DNA of 64,000 bases from Lacunisphaera sp. (GTDB taxonomy: Bacteria; Verrucomicrobiota; Verrucomicrobiia; Opitutales; Opitutaceae): contig SIBQ01000008.1 in assembly GCA_009695095.1 (NCBI GenBank), forward strand, positions 21,865 to 85,864, written 5' to 3'. The position numbers and the translations under genes are program-made. Positions within the stretch are counted from its first letter, which is position 1. Every line of letters starts with the position of its first letter. The notes under the pieces were generated by a model. That model saw nothing but the letters and a program-made list of their open reading frames with translations. It was not told the origin of the DNA and did no database searches. Below, in pieces: positions 57,446-64,000 of the stretch.

Positions 57446-57580
57446 TGGTGGGCCTACTCGGATTGATTCGCTGCGCTCAGGGTTTCGCCCTCGACCTGCG
57501 GTCGATCCTTTTCCGTCCCGCAGTCGCGGGACTCCGTCGAACCCGCGGGTTCTCATCCATCCGGCCCCACCAGCTCTTCG
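57446..57580. repeat. tRNA-tail-derived repeat with palindromic filler
   Basis: Starts with TGGTGGGCCTACTCGGATT (57446-57464), identical to the tRNA-Ile 3' end at 57584-57602, followed by about 115 bp of short GC-rich inverted repeats (for example CCCGCAGTCGCGGGACTC). It appears to be an older partial copy of the same tRNA tail. Confidence 0.65.
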
Positions 57581-57583
57581 AGT

Positions 57584-57631
57584 TGGTGGGCCTACTCGGA
57601 TTCGAACCGAGAACCAAGGGATTATGAGTCC
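57584..57631 (-). other. attL-type site: 3' half of tRNA-Ile (CAT)
   Basis: The minus strand reads the anticodon loop CTCATAA (CAT, as in the lysidine-modified tRNA-Ile2), variable loop, T-arm CTCGGTTCGAATCCGAG and acceptor TAGGCCCACCA with encoded CCA. Upstream of the anticodon stem (right of 57631) the sequence no longer pairs and no D-arm exists, so the 5' half has been replaced. A tyrosine integrase starts 81 bp away. The intact tRNA is expected at the other end of the element, beyond this window. Confidence 0.85.
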
Positions 57632-57711
57632 TTCTATTGACAATTCGCTTAACTTCGCAATGCTAGCGTAAGCATCACATTAATCGGTCATTTACGTGGG
57701 AGACCATCACC

Positions 57712-59061
57712 ATGACAAAGAATACTAGCGAAGTTGAAAAGAGCGTTGAGAAAGAAATAAAGGGGACACTAAGGGGACACCAAGCCAACGTCACCTCTTT
57801 CCCTGGCGTCCCGGAAACAGAGCCCAAGGCTATCCGAGCCGCAAAATCCTCCGTTGACTACTGGAAAGATCGAGTGCGTCCGAGAACACTGAAAAATGGA
57901 GCGATCACGCCTGAGCTATACCTTAGGCTGAAAGAAGGTGGGCGGGATGCATGGTTCAGCCTTGCCACCGCTAACCGTGCCGACGCCGCAAGAAAGGCCC
58001 GCGACATATGGCAGTCCGTTCAGGTTAAAGGACTGGACGTTGTGCTTGCAGAGCTTCGCCCTACCACCCGTGCCGCCCGCGTCTGTTCCGTTGCTGAGTT
58101 TCTCCCCGCTGCAAAAGCCGTTGCCACCGCCCGCCCGAGATCTGTTGCCGAGTATGAGGCCAGTTTGCGCCGCGTGGTTGCCGGAGTCCGTGGCATCAAG
58201 GCTAAATCAGACAAGCATACAGACCGCGCCGACTGGCACGCGAAGATTGATGCCGTCCGTCTGGATCAAATAACCCCCGCCGATGTTCGCGCATGGATTA
58301 AGGGGGAACTCGCGCACGCCGCCAAGAAAGGCGAGGACAACAAAGAACGCCGCGAGCACACTTTAGCTTCGCATATTCGTGACGCCCGCGCCCTGTTCTC
58401 AGAGGAGATCGTTGCAGAGGTTAAGAAAAAACTCGTGCTACCCCCAGAGCTTCCCTTTGCCGGGATTCCGGCCGCTGCAACTACCCGCCGATTCAGAAGC
58501 AAGGTTGACCCTCGCAAACTCTATGCCGCCAGCGCAGCCCTCGACCTCGACACCCGCACGGCATTTGACCTCCTGCTATGCGGGGGACTTCGCCGAGGTG
58601 AAGCCGACTTGCTGCCTTGGGACCACGTTGACCTTGCTGCCGGGACCGTGCGCGTAGACGTGACCGAATTTTTCACCCCCAAAAGCAAAGAGTCTTACCG
58701 GACCGTGCCACTCCCTAGAGACGTGATAGCCAGGTTGAAGGCCCGCCGCCGGGCCGCACCCACCGATGTTTTTGTGCTGATCGGATCGAAGCCAAAGCCA
58801 CCCGCAGAGCGGGGCTACGAATACCGGGCGAACGCTTGGGACAAGCTCCCGGCATGGCTGCGCAGGCAAGGTCTAGTTGACCACACCCCCTTGCATGCAC
58901 TCAGAAAGCTCTCTGGGAGTTTTATCTATGCGACGGCGGGGCTTGAGGCCGCCCGCCAACACCTCGGACACCGCGACATTACAACCACAGCTCGCAGTTA
59001 CCTCCAATCCAACACCGCCACAGTAGATTTCCGCGCCCGCCGCAAGGGAGGCACGAAATGA
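57712..59061 (+). CDS. Tyrosine-type site-specific integrase
   Basis: 449 residues. Central core-binding region and a C-terminal catalytic domain with the Arg of GLRRGEADLLPWDHV (residue 294/295), the HxxR box HALRKLSG (His395, Arg398), HLGH (His420) and the nucleophile Tyr430 in TTTARSYL. It catalyses integration/excision at the adjacent tRNA site. The extended N-terminus (about 100 residues) likely binds arm sites. ATG at 57712. Confidence 0.93.
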   Translation: MTKNTSEVEKSVEKEIKGTLRGHQANVTSFPGVPETEPKAIRAAKSSVDYWKDRVRPRTLKNGAITPELYLRLKEGGRDAWFSLATANRADAARKARDIWQSVQVKGLDVVLAELRPTTRAARVCSVAEFLPAAKAVATARPRSVAEYEASLRRVVAGVRGIKAKSDKHTDRADWHAKIDAVRLDQITPADVRAWIKGELAHAAKKGEDNKERREHTLASHIRDARALFSEEIVAEVKKKLVLPPELPFAGIPAAATTRRFRSKVDPRKLYAASAALDLDTRTAFDLLLCGGLRRGEADLLPWDHVDLAAGTVRVDVTEFFTPKSKESYRTVPLPRDVIARLKARRRAAPTDVFVLIGSKPKPPAERGYEYRANAWDKLPAWLRRQGLVDHTPLHALRKLSGSFIYATAGLEAARQHLGHRDITTTARSYLQSNTATVDFRARRKGGTK

Positions 59062-59194
59062 AAGCGAGCAGGAAGCCGATATGTTTATCGCCGAAATGCT
59101 CAAAGCATTCTACGCTGGCCGCTATCCGAAAACAGGCAGGAGCACAGCCAGGCACAAGCCGCCAAGGTATCGTTCGCGAGTAAAGGAACCAGCC

Positions 59195-59803
59195 ATGGCT
59201 AAGATCAAAAACCAGCAATGGGATCACAAGATTCCAATCGCCGATCGTGATGCCGTGTTTGCGCTAGCGGCGCACGGACCCCATGCAAATAGGGAAATGG
59301 GTTGGGTGAGGGCTGTCGCAACGGCTGCAAGTGTTGAAAAGCACAACGATAAATCCGGTGCTCGCAATTATCCTACAGATTTTAATGACCATATCGCTGA
59401 AGTGGTAAGGCAAATGGGTGAAGCTGCTATCACTGGGGATTGGGCAGCATTCAAACGAATGACGGCGGTCGTCAAATATCTGAAAGAAACGGGCGGATTA
59501 AGCGTAGGCGCCATCATCGATCGTGCATGGGTTGATCCACTCTTTGTGAAGATCATGAATTATCATGCAAAGCAGCAGCAACGCACAGGTGGAGCTACTG
59601 GAGAACAATTTAATATCGATAAATTCATTCGTGATACAGAATGTGATGCAGATCGAAAAACCATTACGTTCCGTGTCCGTGCTATGGGCTTAAGGGTAGC
59701 AACAGGCCGACCTCCTGTGAGCAACAAGAGGCCAACCAAATCCGTATGCCAACCGATTATTCCAGGATGGGTAAATTGGCTGTATACAAAAAAGAGAAAA
59801 TAA
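59195..59803 (+). CDS. Hypothetical protein of the integrated element
   Basis: 202 residues, unrecognised. Starts MAKIKNQQWDHKIPIADRDA; mostly helical, basic C-terminus ending KKRK. Composition (low GC, many Asn/Lys/Ile) differs from chromosomal neighbours, pointing to transfer. The frame is open further upstream to 59081, but the AGGAACC ahead of 59195 favours the later start. Possibly a regulator or replication-related protein, but nothing supports a specific role. Confidence 0.7.
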   Translation: MAKIKNQQWDHKIPIADRDAVFALAAHGPHANREMGWVRAVATAASVEKHNDKSGARNYPTDFNDHIAEVVRQMGEAAITGDWAAFKRMTAVVKYLKETGGLSVGAIIDRAWVDPLFVKIMNYHAKQQQRTGGATGEQFNIDKFIRDTECDADRKTITFRVRAMGLRVATGRPPVSNKRPTKSVCQPIIPGWVNWLYTKKRK

Positions 59804-59905
59804 GGTGGGAGATTAGAATTTTCCGACTCCCTACTTGATTGGGAGCGGTGGTGTAGGATTAGCACGTTTAAGGAAGCAATTCCGTTTCCTCAAGCATGCT
59901 AAATC

Positions 59906-60115
59906 ATGAATAATGCAGATGAAAATGAACGCGGCCTCACTTTCCGTGAGGTCTATGAATTAGTCGGATTACGCTGCAAAACCTCCCATACAGCGCGAAA
60001 TATGGCGAAGCGCGGGCAAATTAGGGCGATCCAGCTTAACGGGCGAGTTACTCGATACTCGCTGACGAGTGTCAGGCATCTTCTGGGGACAAAGGAGACT
60101 GTCACCCATGCATAA
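59906..60115 (+). CDS. Excisionase-like DNA-binding protein
   Basis: 69 residues with a winged-helix/MerR-like start, LTFREVYELVGLRCKTSHTA, RGQIRAIQLNGRVTRYSL, the pattern of AlpA/Xis-type helix-turn-helix proteins carried by tRNA-integrated elements. It would act with the integrase in excision or control its gene. Low GC like its neighbour. Confidence 0.75.
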   Translation: MNNADENERGLTFREVYELVGLRCKTSHTARNMAKRGQIRAIQLNGRVTRYSLTSVRHLLGTKETVTHA

Positions 60116-60140
60116 CAACGAACACGCCCCCGTCGTCACA

Positions 60141-60327
60141 TCTATTGAAATCGCCATCTCGGGTAGCCCACGGGCGGCTTGCTCGGCCAGATTCCATTGC
60201 GGAGTTTCTGGCGGATGCCGCGCTTGATGTTCTCCGACAGGTTATCGATGTAGTATTTGCTCTGTGAGAAAGCCACATTGAGCATGAACTTGCCGTGGGC
60301 GGTCGGCTCGAAGCGGAAGGTGGGGTG
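60141..60327 (-). pseudogene. Serine recombinase fragment
   Basis: About 60 codons: FEPTAHGKFMLNVAFSQSKY, YIDNLSENIKRGIRQKLRNG, IWPSKPPVGYP, the linker region of large serine recombinases just after the catalytic domain. It begins exactly where the IS left end starts (60326) and stops at TAG 60141. Catalytic Ser and DNA-binding parts are missing. Confidence 0.8.
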
Positions 60328-60370
60328 ACCTGACCCCGAATATTTGAGCCGCCCGGAGGGTTAGCCTGGG
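60326..60370 (+). mobile_element. Solo IS left end
   Basis: TGACCTGACCCCGAATATTT and the next bases match 35094-35121 at 27 of 28 positions; similarity continues through GTTAGCCTGGGC. No transposase follows; the rest of the IS has been lost before 60540. Confidence 0.8.
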
Positions 60371-60541
60371 CGCCTGTCCAACCAACGGGGTTCACTTCAG
60401 AATTGAATTGCACTTGACGTTTTGTTGCGCTGACTTGCGCCATTGTTACGAGGCAATAGCCGATTCTTCAAAGGTCCTTCATCCAATTCAGGTCCTGCTC
60501 TAGGCTGGGTCTGGACCCGTCTGGGGCGCGACTGCAGCGCC

Positions 60542-63500
60542 GTGATAGCGGTGGGTATGCTGGGTCCGCTGGCGGAGGCCGCCCCGGCTGAGGCAACCGC
60601 GGCGTCCCCGCTGTTGTTCGAACAGGTCATCCGTCCCTTGGCGCAGGAATATTGTCTCAAATGCCACTCGACGGAGAAGCAAAAGGGTGATCTCGACCTG
60701 GAACGTTTCACCTCGTTCGACGAGGCGAAACGGCATCCGGAAATCTGGCAGAGGGTCAAGGAGATGGTCGGGGACAACGAGATGCCGCCCGAGGACGCGC
60801 CCCGGAGGCCCAGCCCGGCGCAGCGGGCGCAATTGCTTGCCTGGTCCAATGCCATTCTGGATGCCATCGCGATGGAACACGCGGGGGATCCCGGGTGGGT
60901 CGTGCTGCGGCGCCTGACCAATGCGCAATACACCCACACGCTCCGCGATCTCACCGGGGTGGACTCGCTCGATCCGGTGCGGGAATTCCCTCTCGATGGC
61001 GCCGCGGGCGAAGGGTTCACGAACACGGGGCAGGCGCTGGTAATGTCGCCGACGCTCGTCACGAAGTATCTGGACGCGGCGAAGGGCATCGCCAGTCATG
61101 CGATGCTGATGCCGGATGGAATTCGCTTTTCACCGAAGGCGACCCGGCATGACTGGAGCAACGAAATTCAGGCGGAGATTCGCGGCTTCTACCGCAAGTT
61201 CGCCGACGTGCCCGCGGATAAAATCAATCTGGAAGGGTTCAAGAGCGAGCAAACTTTCATCGCCGGACCAAGCGAAAATGGGCGGCTGCCTTTGGGAAAA
61301 TATCTCACAGCCACGATCGAGGAGCGCAAAAGCTTGCGCGCGGGAGCAAAGACGCCAGCGAGTGTGGCGCGGGAGCGCCAGCTCAGTCCCAAGTATCTCA
61401 GCACTCTGTGGAATCTTCTGACCAGCGACGAGCCGTCGCCCTTGCTGGACGGTATCCGGACCCGCTGGCGTGCCGCCCGTCCAGGTGACGTCGCCGTCCT
61501 AGTGGAGGAAATCGCCCAATGGCAAAACGTGATGTGGAAATTCGGCAGAGTGGGCTCGCTCGACAAAGACGGCAATCCCAAGCTCTGGATGGAGCCGGTA
61601 ACACCGCTCACCGAGCAGCAGGAGTTGCGCCTCCCGCTCGCGGCCCCGGCGTCAGGCAACGAGATCGTGGTCTATCTGGCTGCGGGCGATGCGGGCGATT
61701 GCAAGGCGGGCAACTTTCTCGAGTGGCAACAGCCCCGGTTGATTCGTCCCGGACGGCCGACGATATTGCTGCGCGACGCGCAGGATTATGTCCGGCAATT
61801 GATGGCGAAACGGGAGCAGATTTTTGCCTCCACCACCCAGTATCTGGCCGCGGCCGCGGAAGTCAGCGAAGCCAAGGGCGACATCGATGTCACAGACCTG
61901 GCCATACGCCACCGGGTGGAGGCGGACGCCCTCAAAGTGTGGCTCGATTACCTCGGGGTCGATGCGAGTTCCAATCCCAAGCTCGATCTTTTTTCCGACC
62001 GGCTGACTCATATCACCGGCTGGGATTTCATCCAAGGCTGGGGCTCGGTAGATTCGCCGGGATTGGTCGCCAACTCGACTGACGATCAGCACGTATTGAT
62101 ACCCGGTGCAATTTCGCCGCGCGCCGTTTTGGTGCATCCGTCGGAAACGCAGTACGCTGCCGTGGGCTGGCGCAGTCCCCTCAAGGGCGTCCTTCGAATC
62201 GAAGCTATGGTGCACCCTGTGGCCGGCGGCCACGGAGTGAACTGGTCGCTGCAATTTCGCCGAGACCGCTTCCGGCAACGGCTGGCCACCGGCGTCGCTC
62301 GCCCGGCAAAAGAGCCTTGGGTAAATGATATCCCCGGCGTGGTTGTCGGTCCGGTGGGAAATGTTGCCGTGGAACCAGGCGACCTGATTTCGCTGCTCAT
62401 CGGCGCGCTCGATGGCGATAGCTCCGGTGACCACACCATCCTCCAACTAAAACTTATCGCGTTGGGCGACAAACCGCAGGAATGGTCGTTGTCGCGCGAT
62501 GTGTCTTCCAATGTGCTTGCCGGAAATCCTCATGCGGATGGGGCAGGTCGGGAGGGGGTCTGGAATTTTTATAGCGAGCCCGTGGCGGGAACCGAAGCGC
62601 TTGCCGCGATTCCAGCTGGCTCGCTGCTGGCCCGCTGGGTGGCGGCCGGATCGGCTGGGGAAAAACAGCATCTGGCCGGTGCCATACAGCGGTTGCTGAC
62701 CTTCGCGCCGTCCCCTGCGACCGGCAGTGCGGATGCCGCGCTCCGCGGGTATCTCACGTCGCTGGGCGGGCCGTTTTTTGCGGGAATCCAGCCCCAGGCT
62801 AGGACGGCCGTGAAAAATCGATCTGCCGCGACCGGCATCGCGGCGATGTGGGGCCTGAATCCGACAAGGTTTGGCCGAAATCTCGGCGGCGCTGCAATCG
62901 ACGCGGCGAATCTTTTCATGAAGGCGCCGTCGGTCATCGAGCTCCACCTGCCGGCCGACTTGTTCGCCGGCGGCGAGCTGGTGACAACGGCCCGGATCAT
63001 GCACCCTGGCGCTTCCGCGGCAGGCACCGTGCAGGCAAACCTGCTGGTCTCAAAACCGAAGCTGCTCACCAGCCTGGAGGCCGGCCAGCCCATTCTGACG
63101 AACAAGGCCAGTCCGGCTTGGGACCGCCTGGCGCGCAGTTGTGACGAATTCAACCGGATCTTCCCCGCCGCCCTCTGTTATTCAAAACTCACGCCGACCG
63201 ATGAAGCGATCACCTTGGAGATTTTTCATCGAGATGACCGCCCCTTCGTCGACCTCATGCTGAACGACGCGCAGAAGGCTCAGCTCGACCGGCTGTGGGA
63301 CCAGCTGCACTACGTCAACCAAGATGTGCTGGCGCTCGTGGATGCCTGCGAGGTAGCGCAAAGACAGGATAACGACCTCAAAAAGGTCCAAATTCCCAGG
63401 TGGCCGCGGCGAGACTGGGCTGTGAAGACGGCGAAGGCCGACACTCATGTGGATTTCGAGAGGATAGTGCAGGCGGTCAATCATCGGGCGGCCGCATTCC

Positions 63501-64000
63501 GGCAGCGGCTGATCGACACACAACCGCAGCACCTCGAGGCGGTGCTGGAGTTTGCCGACCAAGCCTACCGGCGTCCGCTGTCCGAGCCGGAGAAAGCCGG
63601 CCTGCGAGAAACCTATTACAGGCTGCGCAAATTGGACCAGCCGCATGACGAAGCGATCCGCCTGACGCTGGCCCGTGTTCTGGTATCACCGGCGTTTCTT
63701 TATCGATCCGAAGAACCGGGCCCCGGCGGCGAGCCTCTGCCGGTCAGCGATGCGGAACTCGCCAGCCGGCTCAGCTATTTCCTGTGGTCGTCGGCCCCCG
63801 ATGCCGAACTGCGCGCCGCGGCGGTGGGGGAAAAACTGCGCGATCCCGAGGTGTTGGTCGCTCAAACGCGCCGAATGCTGGGCGACCCGCGCGTGCGGCA
63901 CCTGGCAACGGAATTTGGCTGTCAATGGCTGCGCATTCACGACTTCGACCAACTCAGCGACAAGAGCGCCCGGACCTTCCCCACCTTCGCTGAACTGCGT
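60542..64000 (+). CDS. DUF1592/DUF1587 family cytochrome-like exported protein (5' part)
   Basis: Open for at least 1153 codons to the window end. After a short signal-like segment (IAVGMLGPLAEAAPA) come a cytochrome-c-type motif CLKCH (Cys38, Cys41, His42) in a PSCyt1-like domain, then a DUF1587 segment (VLRRLTNAQYTHTLRDLTGVD). A long middle region follows, then DUF1595-like (YRRPLSEPEKAGLRETYYRL) and DUF1592 (LASRLSYFLWSSAPDAELRAAA) domains, in the order typical of verrucomicrobial/planctomycetal proteins. The function is unknown, with links to polysaccharide degradation loci. GTG at 60542 is the likely start, but upstream IS debris makes it uncertain. The 3' end is beyond the window. Confidence 0.88.
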   Translation, partial: MIAVGMLGPLAEAAPAEATAASPLLFEQVIRPLAQEYCLKCHSTEKQKGDLDLERFTSFDEAKRHPEIWQRVKEMVGDNEMPPEDAPRRPSPAQRAQLLAWSNAILDAIAMEHAGDPGWVVLRRLTNAQYTHTLRDLTGVDSLDPVREFPLDGAAGEGFTNTGQALVMSPTLVTKYLDAAKGIASHAMLMPDGIRFSPKATRHDWSNEIQAEIRGFYRKFADVPADKINLEGFKSEQTFIAGPSENGRLPLGKYLTATIEERKSLRAGAKTPASVARERQLSPKYLSTLWNLLTSDEPSPLLDGIRTRWRAARPGDVAVLVEEIAQWQNVMWKFGRVGSLDKDGNPKLWMEPVTPLTEQQELRLPLAAPASGNEIVVYLAAGDAGDCKAGNFLEWQQPRLIRPGRPTILLRDAQDYVRQLMAKREQIFASTTQYLAAAAEVSEAKGDIDVTDLAIRHRVEADALKVWLDYLGVDASSNPKLDLFSDRLTHITGWDFIQGWGSVDSPGLVANSTDDQHVLIPGAISPRAVLVHPSETQYAAVGWRSPLKGVLRIEAMVHPVAGGHGVNWSLQFRRDRFRQRLATGVARPAKEPWVNDIPGVVVGPVGNVAVEPGDLISLLIGALDGDSSGDHTILQLKLIALGDKPQEWSLSRDVSSNVLAGNPHADGAGREGVWNFYSEPVAGTEALAAIPAGSLLARWVAAGSAGEKQHLAGAIQRLLTFAPSPATGSADAALRGYLTSLGGPFFAGIQPQARTAVKNRSAATGIAAMWGLNPTRFGRNLGGAAIDAANLFMKAPSVIELHLPADLFAGGELVTTARIMHPGASAAGTVQANLLVSKPKLLTSLEAGQPILTNKASPAWDRLARSCDEFNRIFPAALCYSKLTPTDEAITLEIFHRDDRPFVDLMLNDAQKAQLDRLWDQLHYVNQDVLALVDACEVAQRQDNDLKKVQIPRWPRRDWAVKTAKADTHVDFERIVQAVNHRAAAFRQRLIDTQPQHLEAVLEFADQAYRRPLSEPEKAGLRETYYRLRKLDQPHDEAIRLTLARVLVSPAFLYRSEEPGPGGEPLPVSDAELASRLSYFLWSSAPDAELRAAAVGEKLRDPEVLVAQTRRMLGDPRVRHLATEFGCQWLRIHDFDQLSDKSARTFPTFAELR

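Larger units (their letters stand above)
57632..60327. mobile_element. Integrated element at tRNA-Ile (visible part)
   Basis: From the tRNA fragment rightwards: tyrosine integrase, a 202-residue unknown protein, an excisionase-like protein and a serine-recombinase fragment cut by an IS end at 60326. The stretch 59060-60120 is visibly less GC-rich than the rest of the window. The right boundary is not visible; no second tRNA copy was found up to 64000. Confidence 0.75.

Noticed and set aside
57331..57627. Open frame ending LVGLLGFEPRTKGL
   Set aside because: This is the well-known false protein produced by reading across a tRNA T-arm and anticodon region; the sequence is the tRNA-Ile fragment plus repeats.
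60116..64000. Right end of the tRNA-Ile element
   Set aside because: No second copy of the tRNA 3' half was found up to the window end, so the boundary cannot be placed here.

Overview
The window looks like chromosomal DNA of a GC-rich verrucomicrobial bacterium, probably Opitutaceae-like. The evidence is a giant secreted cytochrome-type protein of the DUF1587/DUF1592/DUF1595 group (typical of Verrucomicrobiota and Planctomycetota), the general character of the proteins, and many families of dispersed palindromic repeats. This is an inference from protein families; no rRNA gene is present.

Layout. 1-34.8 kb is a mosaic of single housekeeping genes on both strands: an ABC exporter pair, two TerC-family proteins, MalY/PatB and cystathionine-gamma-synthase-like PLP enzymes, Dus, MarC, a SpoU methyltransferase, a pyrimidine-dimer glycosylase family protein, a DUF885 protein, HPF, an HI0933 flavoprotein, a SYLF protein, CinA, Xth, PpnP, two peptidyl-prolyl isomerases, an M20 amidohydrolase, a pilin-like pair, CstA and protoporphyrinogen oxidase. 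Several genes here are broken by single-base shifts, deletions or in-frame stops. 34.8-35.4 kb holds nested IS3-family remnants, followed by tRNA-Glu(TTC). 36.0-48.6 kb is one long operon for a respiratory complex I of composition nuoA-B-C-D-I-H-J-K-L-M-M-N: the NADH-oxidising module NuoE/F/G is absent and NuoM is duplicated. Behind it, convergent, is a decayed pyruvate:ferredoxin oxidoreductase gene (48.9-51.3 kb). 51.6-57.3 kb carries purC, a small exported protein, a family 2 glycosyltransferase, a CNNM/CBS protein and a dicarboxylate symporter. At 57.58 kb the 3' half of a tRNA-Ile(CAT) marks the left end of an integrated element with a tyrosine integrase, an unknown protein, an excisionase-like protein and a serine-recombinase remnant. 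From 60.5 kb to the window end runs the 5' part of the DUF1592 gene.

How parts work together. The complex I lacks its NADH module, so electrons may enter from ferredoxin or another donor. The neighbouring ferredoxin-reducing enzyme would fit, but that gene has three in-frame stops and has lost its TPP-binding third. NuoL appears to carry an enlarged lateral helix, which fits a complex with an extra NuoM.

Two genome-wide themes stand out. (1) Palindromic repeats lie not only between genes but inside coding sequences, in frame (flavoprotein gene, nuoM, the 3' end of nuoI). (2) Minus-strand genes repeatedly show TGA or TAG where the family has tryptophan, and several genes lack one base in a homopolymer. 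This is either active gene decay or consensus error; raw reads would decide. All family assignments were made by eye from translated sequence, without database searches.
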